Source of the DNA: Schizophyllum amplum
Taxonomy: Eukaryota; Basidiomycota; Agaricomycetes; Agaricales; Schizophyllaceae
Direction: 5' to 3'
Assembly (NCBI GenBank): GCA_007026445.1
Contig: VDMD01000129.1
Coordinates: 1-61,811, forward strand
Length of the DNA stretch: 61,811 nucleotides
Part shown: positions 44,635-56,599 of the stretch, piece by piece
Position numbering within the stretch: position 1 is the stretch's first letter
Layout of the letters: every line of letters begins with the position of its first letter
Made by a program: the position numbers and the translations under genes
The notes under the pieces: model-generated
What the model was told of the DNA's origin: nothing
The model's database searches: none
Seen by the model: only the letters and a program-made list of their open reading frames with translations

Positions 44635-46255
44635 TCACGGTTCCGAATTTTGATGGTAGTAAAACCCGTTCATCGTCGCCGTCCCCGGAGGCGTGGTGGA
44701 TGGCGCCTGCGTGGCCCTCCGACTACTCGATCGTCGGCGCGGACCCAGACCCATCGACTCCCGCCGGCGGCGAGGACTGGAGGGCATCATGGGCTCGGGC
44801 GGCGTCGCTGTCATGGATTCGGGCGTCATGGGCTCGGGCTTCGCGGACGGTGGTGCCATGTCCACGTCCTCCTCCATCACGTCCTCCGGCATGTCAGGCA
44901 TGGGCGCCGCCGGTCGATGTGCGGACGAGTTGAAGTCGACGCAGACGTAGTAGAAGCCTGGGTGAGAGATTAGGTTACTGGCGTAAGCGAAGGGTCAGGC
45001 TACCGGTGCATGTCACCAGGTCAGGCTACTGGGGCAAGTGACGAGACATCGGCGCTAGACGTGGACTAGGGGTGCGTAGTTTGTGTTCCCCTTCAGGGCT
45101 GTTCGTGATTCATTGCTTGCCGCGACGGGTGCAGCTGACGCGAACATAGTTGGGAATGCAAACTGCGCCGCATGGCAGGCCAGACGCGCATTGAATGAGC
45201 TCGCCACTCACCTGCAAAGCTCGCGCCATTGATATCATGTACACGATGGTCTGGGACAAGGAACCGCTCCTTCCAACGCATGAAGATGGCACCACGGTCA
45301 CGATCGGGGAGGGTGTAGCTCGGCTTCTGCAGCTCGTGCTTGACACCCTTGAAGGCCGGAAACCGCTGCCAGTGCATCATGTCGTCCTGCTCGGACGCGT
45401 TCCACTTGCGCGTGAGGAAGCCATGTCGACTGCCGATGATCTCGGCATCAAAGTAGGTCGTGAGCTCGGGCCAGTCATCGGTGAGGCCGCGGATGCTGAG
45501 GTAGCCACAGAGGAACGAGGCGTCGAAGTCGACGTCCTGGGGTAATATTGAGACGATACAGCGTATATACAAGGTCGCGCACGCACCATGATCGTGACGT
45601 TGACGTCGTACGAGTTGCGGCCACTCTTCTGGGTGCCGGAAAACGTTGCGCCCGGGTAAAGGCAGTGGTGGGACTGCGGTCGCACGCGCAAGTAGGTGAT
45701 ATCAACGAGCGGGTCGGCGGGCTGGGCAGTGTCAAACGGGCTGCGCGGGCTGGTGTCTGGCGAGGAGAGGGTGCGGGTGGGGGTCTTGATTCTGAGCTGC
45801 GCGAACTGATGGTGGCGCGCAGGGGCCGTGGCCTGTGCGCTGTCGTGCCGCACGTCCTGCGCAAGGGCGCTCCCCTGCGCAGACGCGCTCTCTCGAAAGG
45901 GCGAGCAGTCAAAGTCGGGGGACGAAGCGATGTCGTAGCTGTCGTCCTCGTAGTCTGCCTCTTGTACTATCGCTATCGGTTCTGGGGCGGGACACACGGG
46001 GCTGTCGAGGACGATGTGGTGCAACTGGTGGCAGTCGGGCAGCGGCGGTGGGGGCGGGGGTTGCTGCTGCTGCGCCCGCGGGTCCGGTGCATGCTCGCGA
46101 CATTGGCCACAGACGGGAGGCGCAGCTTCTGCGCCGTGGGCTGCGGCGAGGTCAGCGAGCGCGCAGTTGCAGGACGTGCATGTCTTGATCTGCGGGGCCG
46201 TTGCGAGTGGGGCATCGGGAAGAACCGGGTGGTGGAGGAGGCCGTAGGAGGGCAT
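44635..46255 (-). CDS. GID4: GID4/Vid24 substrate receptor of the GID E3 ligase
   Basis: Recognises N-terminal proline degrons on gluconeogenic enzymes for the GID/CTLH ubiquitin ligase. Three exons (46255-45587, 45536-45212, 44957-44635) give about 438 residues. The first 200 residues are disordered and rich in Gln, Pro and Ser, with a CxxC pair near residue 28 and CGQCREHAPD. The beta-barrel domain follows: LYPGATFSGTQKSGRNSYDV, DFDASFLCGYLSIRGLTDDW, TTYFDAEIIGSRHGFLTRKW, then FMRWKERFLVPDHRVHDING and ASFAGFYYVCVDFNSS. The barrel strands carrying the substrate pocket are all present. The C-terminus (EPMTPESMTATPPEPMMP, then RRRRESMG) is an extension absent from yeast. The second intron is long (about 254 bp) because of a repeat array. 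Confidence 0.94.
44971..45045. repeat. Three ~26-bp imperfect tandem copies in the GID4 intron
   Basis: The units TTAGGTTACTGGCGTAAGC, GGTCAGGCTACCGGTGCATG and GGTCAGGCTACTGGGGCAAG follow one another. This accounts for an intron four to five times longer than the local norm. Confidence 0.6.
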
Positions 46256-46517
46256 GCTGAGCGGGGCGTGGAGGGGAAGAGGCGGACAGACGAGGCGGCG
46301 GGACGAATTTGAAGGATGACACCGGCCCCCGTTTGGTAGCACGTGGCCTCACGCGTGGCCAAAGCTGGACAAAGCCGAGACGCTTTCTCGCTCGTCCTTC
46401 GTCGATGCCGGCGGGGCCTCGAGTTTTCAGAGCCAGAATTTGCGGGGTCTGCAAGCTATAAGGGAGACTTAGACGCCCCGTAGACGCGCGTCTCTTGCTC
46501 GACGACCTGCTATCACT

Positions 46518-47129
46518 GTGACCGGCCATCAGGGTTCCCAGCACAGCACCGGTGGACCGGCTACGGGCGACTCTCTGTGCTATTCTCCTGGCATCGGCCA
46601 CCCTGACCCCCCGCCGAGTTGCGTACTAACGCCCCGCCTTCAGGCTGTCCCCCGACCGTACCTGATACTTACGGTACCCCGCCCACTGTCGTTCCGGACC
46701 GCCCAGACCGCACCTCTCACATGTCACGAATGCTGTCGCCCGTCGGCACTCTGGCGACCGCTCCTCGCTTCGCAGCATCGCAGCAACCCTCGTCACATCG
46801 GACGTCCTTCTCTCTCTCAGCCGCTCTCTGCCACCCGCCGCGCACTCAGCTCGTACGGTCACGCGGGCCTCGCTAATCCTCCGCCGCGCCCGCCGCGGGT
46901 GTTCACCCTCGCTAAAGCGGAGCCTCTCGTCACCAACGTCCACTCTGCAGCTGTCGCCTGCAGTCCGTTCGCTATCACGTCTCCACTCAGGTATGCGACC
47001 TCGGCAGCACTAGGTGATACGTCCAGCCAACGTCAATGCACTCCGATGATCAGGAGGCCACATCTATCGCCTCATGACTCTGCTTCCATGCCGGCACTGA
47101 CTATCCCTCGCATACCAAGACTCCGATGA
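46518..47129 (+). pseudogene. Possible relic of a mitochondrial-targeted protein 5' end
   Basis: In two overlapping frames there are Arg/Ser/Ala-rich leaders (MSRMLSPVGTLATAPRFAAS from 46721, and SATRRALSSYGHAGLANPPP further on, then RVFTLAKAEPLVTNVHSAAV). They look like a mitochondrial presequence followed by the start of a mature protein, but with no intron joining the frames and no domain afterwards. Coding is not proven; this may be chance in GC-rich sequence. Confidence 0.2.
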
Positions 47130-47732
47130 ATTCATCCTCGAAACCCCGGCGGCAGCGGTGACGGGGACTGCAGTGCGCATATATGGCTAGGCTATGCACC
47201 CATACAAACGAGGATTCAGGAAGACTCGTGGAACGTCCTCACGCCTCCGAGAAGACCTTTCTTCGCCCGCTATGGTATGTGCCTTCCCGGCGTCACACTG
47301 GATATCACACCAGCTCGGTACTTGATCGATTGTCAGCATGGTTGCCCCAAACTGACGCGTTATGGCTCTTTATTAAGTTTATGGGCGTCGTTTGCTGCGA
47401 TTCCCACGGTTTGAGGAATTGCTTGTTTTGGATCTAGCTCCGGGGTAGAGCGTGTTTTGAACAAAACTTGTCCAGAGCAGAGTTTTGACGAATTGAACAG
47501 CCTCTACGGAACATACCTGGTTCTACAACAGTTAGAGCTATTGCGGCATGCTCGGCGGCGTCTAATCGCTCGACGCGGCCACATCCTTGTCTTGACAATC
47601 TCGGATGACTGGCACGCTGTCAACGTGCTCTGCCTCGACTCCGCCTATGTGCCCAACGTTATTCTCGTGCCCCATGCGAATCTGAGTAGTTGAAGCGCAC
47701 CAAACCTTCTCGATGTCCGTCTCTTGTGCACA

Positions 47733-47845
47733 GGACCATCGTCTCGCGGGAACAGGACCTTCGTGTTTCGTGAACAGGACCTTCATCTCCCATGAACAGA
47801 ACCTTGGTCGTTCGTGTAAAGGGGACCTTTCGTCCTGCGTGATCA
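47733..47845. repeat. 22-bp minisatellite, about five imperfect units
   Basis: Units begin at 47733, 47755, 47777, 47799 and 47821, each close to GGACCTTCGTCTCGCGTGAA plus CA. Degenerate pieces continue to about 47900. It lies in non-coding DNA. Confidence 0.65.
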
Positions 47846-48258
47846 CCGATACTGTCTATCCTGAACAGGCTCTCGTCAACAGTGGGACCATCATCTCATA
47901 ACAGGTGAGCTTAAAGCTCGAAGGACCAGACCATAGCGGCACGCACGCCTCAGCTTATCCGACGTCAAACAAGGTGGCCTTTCTCAAGCTTTGCTACACT
48001 TTTTCTGGTAAAACGAGCGCAGTTCGACCTGCGCCGGGAAGCGTAATGAGCGCGACGTGCGCGCGCCTCTATTATTATACCGGTGGCCGAATTACTGTGC
48101 ATGTAAGTAGTGCTACGAAAATGCTTTTCCATGCTGTGCTGCGTGGTCCCAAGAAGAAGTCTCCGGAGAACTCATTCGTACCGTCTCCGCCGGCCGATGC
48201 ATGTCATCTCCGAATCAAACCATCTGCGTCCTCATATGCTTTTCAACTGTCTCCGACC

Positions 48259-51200
48259 TCATACCTTCTCCGACTCAGTCGTCCCTGCTCGAACAGTCGC
48301 ATCGTCGCGTACGACGCTCCCTTCTCGCGTAGCACTTCCATCCCGCGTATCTCGCGTCCGCGCACCCTCCGATGTGTCGTCCTTCTTGTCATCGTCGATC
48401 GTCTTCTTGTCATCCTCGACAGTCTTGTTCTCATCCTCAACCACAGTCGACGCCGTCCCCTTCTCCGCATCAGAGTCGTTTGTCGGCTTCGCAGACTTGA
48501 CCACGGTGCGCTGTAGCGTGTACTTGCGAAGGAAGAGCACTGCAAGGACGATTGTGAGCAACGCTGTTACAGGAGAAGCTCAGGAAAATGGGAAGTTGAG
48601 TCCATAAGCAGGATCGGAGATGCGGGGGTGGACGTGGAACACGGCAATGAATAGCGACAAAGAGGACCAACAAGAACAGACGATCTCCCGAAGCAGAGAC
48701 AAAACCAAACCAGCGAAAAGAGAAATAAAAACTTACCCATGATGAACGCCACGCCCACCATCGGCGTACTGGCCACCCATATGGTGCTCACCGCGCGAGA
48801 GAATGCATGGATTATCGTTTGGCGCAGCGTCGGGTCCTGCAAACATTGTCAGCAACGGCAGTATTGCGACTCGGCGGCATATGCGAGTTCCCACAGAAGG
48901 GACGGTCTGCGTATTCCACACCGTGCCATCATAGCCCCCTATACCCGCCCAATGTCATTGAATCAAAGTCCAGCTCACCTCAATATTCTTGAGCTGCCTC
49001 ACAGCTTCTATATAACTGCTCGCCGACCCCGAGAAGGGGACGTCGGGGATGCTCTTTAGCCGCCTGTTGAGCGTCTGCAGGGGGAGCCCGTCAATGCCGT
49101 CACCGAAGCGCATGCATGAGCTGGATGCGTACACTGGTGAAGATTGTTTGCCCTATGGAGACACCGACGGTGCCACCGATGGTGCGGATGAACGCGAAGG
49201 CGCCTGTAGACGTAGCCATATCCTTGATAGGCATTGCTGCTTGCTGAAGCCATCGTCAGTACCAACTACGATGAAACAAGTCGAGTCGTCCAAGAACACT
49301 GACCAATGCAATCAGGGGTGTCTGTCGATGATTGGGTAGTAAGTTTCGTGCCACTTCTTGCAGAATGACATGCTCATACCTGGAAGTTTGCGCCGAGTCC
49401 GAGTGCAGCGATGAGGGGCAGAATTTCCTTGACAGCACTGTGCGTAACGGGTTAATAAGTGGTCACAAGTGAACGCAATAAGATGTTGTATGATATGGTC
49501 ACCAAACGGCGGCTGAGAAAGTACGCACTTGCTCGAGGTATCGTCCAGCATAGTCATCAGGCCATAGCCCAAGCAGAACACCGCGTAGGTGATCATCATA
49601 AGCCAGCGGTAGTCACCCGTTTTACTTACGATGATTCCGCTCGCAGCGGATATGAGAGCCGCACCGAGTGAAAAGGGAATCATTCTGCACGGATTAGAAA
49701 TCAGGGCTTGATCACGCGCGACGCGCCGCCACAAGAACGCACCTCACGCCGGCGCCCGTAGCGGAGCTACCTAGGATCTGATAGTACAGGGGAAGGTAGT
49801 ACGCTCCTGTGTAGGCCGTCAGCAGTGGAACACTACTTTAACATCTCATCCATACCCTCAAAGAATGCAACGGCGTGCAGGAAAGTCGACATCAGGATGA
49901 GTGCGGTCGTTCGCGTCTGTGGTGTCGTGAGCAAGATATGAGCAACCAAAAGCATGCACCACACGTACCTTGAACAACCGCGGTGGAATGATGGGCTCGC
50001 GCGTCGTGAACCATTCGTTCAGCCAGCGCACAAGAGCAACGAGCCGCCAACCACGAGCAGGGCGATCGTCTTGGCGTCATCCCAACTCTTTTCGCTGAAG
50101 TTGAAGCCGAGCAGTAGGCAGATGACACCGCCGACAATGAGGAACAGGCCCGGCGAAGTCAAACGCGGCGACGTGCTCGCGGAAGGTACGGCCTTGATGG
50201 GGGTTTAGATGAAGGGTGAAGAACAAAACTGCTGCTGCAACGCCACCGGTCGGCCTACGCTGAGTTGAGCTCGTTACCGGACAGGACTCAAGAGCACAAT
50301 GACGCACAAATTGATGAAAAAGCACCTGAAGAATCGTCAATATGGTTTTCCGCGCCGCAAAAGACTTCGTGACAAGCTCACCATCGCCATGATACATGAT
50401 CAGTGAAGACCTGCAGGAAGTCTCAGTTATGTTTATTGTGGGACGGTCAAAGATTACGCACGCCACCAAGCAGAGGGCCAACGATACTGCAAATAAGATC
50501 AGGCACTGCAGACCAACAGAGGGCCTTCCGAGTACCTCGCGATACCTGTTCGTTTCGTTAGTACAGAATTGGCAGTTCGACGCTGATACGTACCCCCATG
50601 TGGAACCAATAAGTCGCCATATAAGCCCCGTCTATGGCGATGCTGTTTTAGTATATCAGTATAGCCATAGGAGCTGAGGACGTACTTGTGAAGTGGTACA
50701 ATATCGCTGATTGTGATGTTTACCTGCAAGACGCGCGTGAGGCTCAACGTCCATAGCAGGTGGTTTGACTCACGAGAATCAGTATACCGCCGCCGCCTAT
50801 GCCTTGTATAGCTCGTGCGATGATGAGCCATGTCTGTGGGAAGAAAGTCTCCTTTAGTCATGACCATGAGTATTTCAGGATGTACTGTACCATGGACTGT
50901 GCGGCACCGCATAGCGCGGACCCTATCTGTGATCTGTAGTCAGCAACGGGGAGCCGAATTGGAGCGAAGGGGAATGGCGCAACCAAGAAGACCAAGATGC
51001 CACCGTACAGAATGGGCTTCCTGCCTATCAAGTCCGAGAGCTTGCCGTACAGAAGGGCCAAGTGAGGCGGACGCCAGCAGGTAGGCACTGTCTTCAAGCG
51101 TTAGTTCTGTACAAATCGCGTGCTTTGACGGCGCTTAACACACCTTCCCACCCAACTATAGTTATCTCCTCCACCGAGTTGCTCGACTATCGTGGGTAAA

Positions 51201-51554
51201 GCTGTTGCAACAATGGTCTGTGTATATGTGTGAGGTAGAGTGGTGAAGGTAGGGACGATCGCGTACTTGGTCAAGCGCAGCGAGGAAGACGGTGAGCATG
51301 AAGCCTGCGAAGACCTGTCGTTCCAGTTAATAACTGTCATTGCACCAGTGTGTGGCCACGTACCACGGGGAGGTTGTTGTGGGGGACAACATGCGTCTCT
51401 TTGTTGCGCCACGACGCGCCTGGCTTCTCTTTAGCTTCAGCAGGTAGCCCGTTTTCTGGTCCGCCGTGCGCGAGCGCGGGTTCTGGTGGGCGCCTGCGTC
51501 GTGTTCATAACGTTCGTTGAAGTCGTTATTGGTGGAAGCGTCTTGCGCGGACAT
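48259..51554 (-). CDS. MFS exporter, DHA2 type, copy A (apparent frameshift in N-terminal tail)
   Basis: Fourteen-helix-type drug:H+ antiporter split into many exons. From 51554 the cytoplasmic head begins MSAQDASTNNDFNERYEHDA. It continues only in another frame (ENGLPAEAKEKPGASWRNKE then THVVPHNNLPV), implying one missing base near 51478-51490. The membrane part has VFAGFMLTVFLAALDQTIVA (helix 1, DHA2 signature), [20 protein letters not shown] (loop motif GKLSDLIGRK), WLIIARAIQGIGGGGILILV, DYRWLMMITYAVFCLGYGL, and late helices (IWVASTPMVGVAFIM, LLTIVLAVLFLRKY). The tail is highly charged (EDDKKTIDDDKKDDTSEG). Direction is probably export. A second copy follows upstream at 52048-54781 in the same orientation. 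Confidence 0.87.
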
Positions 51555-52047
51555 TATGCGCAACAGCGAGGAGCCCTCCCTTGCTTGACTCGAAGATGAA
51601 CGCGGGTTGAAGAAGACGGATCTCAACTTGCGGACCCATTGCTGAAACTGACCAGATGCAGGAATAGACGCCGGGCCGGTCGAGAAATTGCCGCCCGTCC
51701 TCGCCGCGGCAAAACGGGTAAGAAACCGCGGCCACGTGAGTTCATGTTGAACTTCGCGTGCGACTCAAGTTCATCGTTCTCTGAACTCTCAACTTAATCT
51801 GCCAGCATCTGCATACTAATGGTACCAAGTAGAGGCATCATATGTAAAACTCCTGATGACAGGCCGTCTAGTCAAGTCCTCGTCTATGTCATTCATCGCA
51901 AGTATTGTTCTATGTACTACTAGTCAGTCCTCACAGTGGGACTCGTTTTCCTTGCCGCGTGTCTACCGGCATATCACGTGACTCTACAGTAGCTCATATT
52001 CCATCCTACTCTGAAAGACTTACTGCCCATGGGAGAGCTCGCTCTAC
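51555..52047. other. Promoter region of DHA2 copy A
   Basis: About 490 bp upstream of copy A and downstream of copy B. The palindrome TCACGTGA lies at 51974-51981, 420 bp before the start of copy A. Confidence 0.5.
51974..51982. promoter_or_regulatory. E-box-like TCACGTGAC upstream of DHA2 copy A
   Basis: Palindromic CACGTG core, the type of site bound by bHLH factors such as Cbf1/Pho4 in yeasts. A 9-mer identical to it occurs upstream of copy B. Confidence 0.45.
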
Positions 52048-54781
52048 TTACCAGACGATCCAGAAGGCGATGGTGACTTGGGGGCCCTGACTCTCAAGGT
52101 CGTAGTCGCCACCAGGGCTGACTTTCGTCTCCTCCTCGGCGTCGTGCTTGGTGACTGGTACGGGTCGGTCGCTTGAGCGGATAACTTCGAATTAAGAAGA
52201 CTAGAGGCCATGAGTGTTCTTATGATGTCTCTCCGGCCAACATGTTTACGTACCGACAAATATAACGGCTCCTAGGATGGCCGTACTGACGATCCAAATA
52301 GTACTTATGGACGTCATGAACGCGTGTATGACGCGCCGGCGTAGGTCCTCATCCTGAGAATGTGCACATCAGGGCCAAATTGGGAATCGCGAAGCAATAA
52401 GAAACCCTACTGGAATTTCGTGGATCATAGAGATGTTGTCGAGGCCCGCCCGGAGGCAGGATCGAAGCCAATTCCTTCCACACCGGATAGTTGTTTGCGT
52501 AGAGTCTAAGTGGATGTTAGACATGTAGAATCAATTTTGTTGAGTGATGGCCTTACATTCGTCAAGACCGTCTGACCGACGGACAGCCCGGAGGTAGACG
52601 ATAACGTCCTTGGATAAATCAGTATCAGTTGGAAAGACGGGCGTCCAGCATACCGCATGAAGGTGAGTGCGCCTGTCGCAGTTGCCATATCTTTGACAGG
52701 CATAGAGGCGTGCATAGCGATGAGGTTCGTCTGAGAAACGAAAATTGAGTCATTGTACCGTCGCAACGAGCTGAGGCTGACCTGGAACATTGGGCCACAT
52801 CCTAGACCCGCTATGAGAGGATATACTATCTTCAGAGCGCTACCAACCGGTTAGACACGGCCTGAAGTAGGAGAGACAGTCATACGTAGATGAGTTTTCG
52901 TCAAGCATGATCATTAGCCCGTATCCAAGGCAATAAACGATGCTGAAGGTCCATATGAAGGGTCGATATCTCCCGATGCGTGATATTGTCATTCCTGCTG
53001 AAAGAGAGGTCACGCAAGCTCCGAGCAGGAAAGATAGTGTCCTATAAAGAACTAGGCGATCAGTGACCGCAGCTCAGTATACAAAGTCCAGAGATTACCA
53101 TAATCCTGAGGACGTGGCAGACGCGCCCAAGACTTGGAAGTACACCGGCAGATAGTAGGCAGCTAATGACTCGTCAGCGAAGACGCACGACTAACACGGC
53201 GCCGCGGCAAACCTTGCATGTATGTGAATGATACACTCGCAGAGCTCGCCATTAAGGCGACAGGCGTCCTCGCCTGCGGCTAGTAAGCATGGCATGCTGC
53301 GTATCTGACTCGGAGACTGCCTCACCTTGAACATCCGTTGTGGGATGATAGGATCGCGATGCGTATACACCTCGTTGAAGCCGCCGGCAACGAGGAGGCA
53401 GACGCCGATAACCAGGAGCGCAATGGTCTGCGGCGTAGACCCTGTGTGCATGAGATTGGTCAGTGCTGATGCTTCATTTCGGACCGAGCGAGCTGAGTGA
53501 AGAGACGCACATGACGTTTCTCCGAAGTTGAGACCGAGCAAGAAGCAAACGATGCCGGCGATAATGAGAAAGAGGCCAAGAAAGTCAAACGTGCGTAGAT
53601 GATGCTGGAGGGTTTGACCCTGGTGCGGCTTGGTGTGCAGAAAAATAAAGAGGAGGACAGTCGCGATGCCGCCTGATGGTAAATTGATCCAGAAACACCA
53701 GCGCCAGGATGAGTGGTCGGCAAGTGCCTGCAAATAGCTACGTCAAATTGCGAGTAAGCGCATAACACAATACTACTCACACCACCGATAACTGGGCCGA
53801 CAAGGCTGTAAGATTGGATGAGCAGCTCGCAGGAGCGACCTGCATAAGGAGACGCATACCTCGCCAAAGTCCATGTCGACGCGATAAGCGCTCCATATTT
53901 TGCTCGTCTGTATTTTTGCCATTAGCGAGCTGCTTTTGCGCAGCGTGCCAGAAAATTACTTCTCTAGGGGTACGAGATCACCCAAGAGGGTAAAGAACTA
54001 GGTAAAAGTCAGCGGTGACGAACGAAGTCACGTATGACGCTCATACCATCTGCGTGATGCCACCACCCCCCATCCCTTGCACAGCACGACTAGCAATTAG
54101 CCAGTTCTGTGAACACAAGTTGAGCAGAGGTGACACCAGTAAATGACTGTGGCCCTACCATATTTTTGTGCTGCACCGCATAGTGCAGACCCAATCTATA
54201 TGACGGGGAGTAAGCAATGAGCATAGGATATGTGGCATCCACAGCCGTCTTACCAGGAAGAGGAAGATGCTGCTGAAAAGGATGGGCTTGCGGCCAAGGA
54301 GATCCGACAGCTTGCCGTAGAGCGGGCCTAGGGCTGCCGAGCCCAGCAAGTACGCACTGAAAAATAGTTTAGGAGTCTCGCCTTAACCATGTGCACAAAA
54401 ATTTACCTTCCGACCAGCTGTAGCTCTTGCCTCCGTCCAAAGAACTGACGATCTTGGGGAGCACGGTGGCGACAATGGTCTTTGCAGGAAATCAACGTCG
54501 CCGGGTGACCATGGGAGTGAAGGGGGAATACATACCTGGTCTAGCGCCGAAAGGAACAGCGAGAGCATCAAAGCTGGGAAGACCTGACGCCGGGGGTGAG
54601 GGGGAAGGCATGAGCAGAACACACCGTGAACAAGATGGAAGGGACTTACGATTGCCAGTCTGTTGTGGGGCACGACCTCGACCTCATCGACTTCCTGCCC
54701 AGCATCAGCAGGAGCAGCGGGGGCGGCATCCGGGGCAGCCTCAAGAGTTGCCGAGGGCTGCTTTTCTGTCGTGTCTGTCAT
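52048..54781 (-). CDS. MFS exporter, DHA2 type, copy B
   Basis: Second DHA2-like antiporter in tandem with copy A and sharing its exon plan. The start at 54781 gives [20 protein letters not shown] and VVPHNRLA, then [16 protein letters not shown] (helix 1), [40 protein letters not shown] (loop motif with Asp and Arg), [51 protein letters not shown] (helix 6 region) and [10 protein letters not shown]. The last exons give [40 protein letters not shown] and a tail ending TIAFWIVW at 52048. The last intron donor GTACGTAAAC decides this frame. Substrate unknown; plasma-membrane exporters of this type often carry toxins, drugs or metabolites. Confidence 0.87.
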
Positions 54782-55521
54782 GATCGCGCCTCTCAAGATC
54801 CTAAGTAGGCGGTCGAGGAGATAACCCACAACCCCGCACGCCTGCTTTTATCGCATGGAGGCTACTTATGTTAGTTCATACTTACCGCTTCATGACTCGT
54901 CACCGGCCAGGCGCCGGCCAAGCCATCATCTGATATGTTCATTCCGAGCCTCCGAGAACATTGAGAACCCGCGAGGTCCCTTCACGAGGCTTCATTGGGT
55001 GATCAGTTACGCAGAGACTGACTCGTGCCAACATGCGGTTCGTATCAGTTATGACATTGAAGAGGGTCCGAAATTCGAATGCGAAGGCGTAGACTGGCAA
55101 ATGTAAAGGTGGCCAGAAATTCGGATTGTGAGAGCGGGAGTAAACTTAGAGGTGCACTCGGTGGCCTCCGGTGGCCCGGCTGATCGACGAACTCCTCCGC
55201 GTCACGTGACAATGTTCGTTTGGTGCCCGTCAGAACAAACGTCACACTCACCGAGCGCGCGATTGCAACTGAAGAGGCATGAGCGGCGAGGAAGCGACTG
55301 GTGCTCTGCCTGAAGTTAAGTAAATTGGTGTCATCCGTGCTCGTATTCAGCTTCCAAAGGCGCGTGTGAAGGTGACGAGAGTGCTAGTACAGTATTTATT
55401 CAAAGCGATGCAAATGAAGAGGAAAGGTAAACCGGGTAAATCATGTATTGCACAGTGCTCGTCGCGGGATTGATGGAAGAAAGGTGTAAAGTAGAAGGAC
55501 CAGAATCCGTCGGAAGTACAA
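54782..55521. other. Promoter region of DHA2 copy B and 3' region of Ran
   Basis: About 740 bp. The GTCACGTGAC palindrome lies at 55201-55210, about 420 bp before the start of copy B. No gene is seen. Confidence 0.5.
55201..55210. promoter_or_regulatory. E-box palindrome GTCACGTGAC upstream of DHA2 copy B
   Basis: Same 9-mer TCACGTGAC as before copy A and at 421 bp from the start codon. Confidence 0.45.
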
Positions 55522-56599
55522 TTACAGGTCCTCGTCCTCTTCCGGGAGCGGGACGGCCTCGGCCTAGAGATACGGTTGTCAGAGCATACACGAAATAACA
55601 CGTTTGTTTGCGTACCTTCTTCAACTCCTCGTCGTACTGGGCCATCAGCTGAGAGTCAACCTGGACCTCTGCAGGTGCCAACGCGGGCGCGGCCACAAAC
55701 TCGAGGGAAGGGTTGCTACAAGACACTTGAGCTTGATCCTTACGCATGCGCCTGCAGACGTACCCAACAAGCTTCCTGGCGAGCCAGAGGAAGGGCTTTT
55801 CGAAGTTGTAGTTGGACTTCGCGGAGATTTCGAAGTATTGGAGGTTCTTCTTGCGATGGAAGGTGACCTGGCCGGTCTTCACCTTGCGCTCCTACAATAG
55901 CGAATCATGCATAAGTGCTCTGCATTACACATTCTTGTAGACGGCGACATACCTTAACATCGACCTTGTTACCGCAGAGAACGATGGGAATGTTCTCGCA
56001 GACACGCTCCAGATCGCGATGCCAGTTGGGCACGTTCTTGTAGGTGATTCGGGAGGTGACATCGAACATGATGATGCCGCACTGGCCCTGGATGTAGTAG
56101 CCGTCACGCAGACCGCCGAATTTCTCCTGGCCAGCCGTGTCCCAAACGTTGAAGCAGATCGTGCCGAAGTTGGTCGTGAACGATAGCGGGTGGACCTCAA
56201 CACCGAGGGTGGCTTTAGGAAGCATAGGCGTATCAGTACGTTGCGCAGGTGCCCCCTTGTAGGATTGTTATCGCACCGATGTACTTCTTCTCGAATTCGC
56301 CCGTCAAGTGACGCTGTAGAAAGTCGCGATCAGGACGAGATCTAAGCAAGACGCGTTGATCAAACGCACCTTGACGAAAGTCGTCTTGCCCGTGCCACCA
56401 TCACCGACTGCACATAGTCAAGCATCCAGAGAAGCCGGGCGATAGAGGAGCGCGCGACGTGGAAGGAGAGGGACAATGAGATCGCGACATCGATGGACGA
56501 CAAAGGTAGACGGCGCGTCAGATCGTGTTGAGTAGCAAGGAATGTGCGCGTACCGAGAACGAGCTTGAACGTGGGTATGCCTTCCTGAGTGCTGCTCAT
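55522..56599 (-). CDS. GSP1: Ran GTPase (Gsp1)
   Basis: Small GTPase driving nuclear import and export. Exons starting at 56599 give [20 protein letters not shown] then [20 protein letters not shown], effector [60 protein letters not shown] (NKxD and the Ran basic patch), and [15 protein letters not shown]. The C-terminal part is [20 protein letters not shown] and ends [13 protein letters not shown], the acidic Ran tail. Seven or so exons with GT-AG introns agree with this. Length near 215 residues and all Ran hallmarks are present, so the call is secure. The upstream 300 bp separates it from the gene encoding the repeat protein. Confidence 0.96.

Larger units (their letters stand above)
46256..48258. 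other. 2.0 kb with no supported gene
   Basis: Region between the divergent GID4 gene and the 3' end of the first DHA2 carrier. CACGTG is present near 46343. A 203-codon frame at 46518-47129 is a possible relic. A 22-bp minisatellite lies at 47733-47845. Confidence 0.5.

Noticed and set aside
45548..46312. A 254-codon open frame on the plus strand
   Set aside because: It lies exactly opposite the first exon of GID4, is Arg/Gly/Val-rich as expected from reverse reading of Pro/Ala/Gln codons, and has no domain.
41308..54781. A secondary-metabolite cluster built on the monooxygenase and the two DHA2 exporters
   Set aside because: GID4, an unrelated housekeeping gene, lies between them and no backbone enzyme (polyketide or peptide synthase, terpene cyclase) is present in the window.
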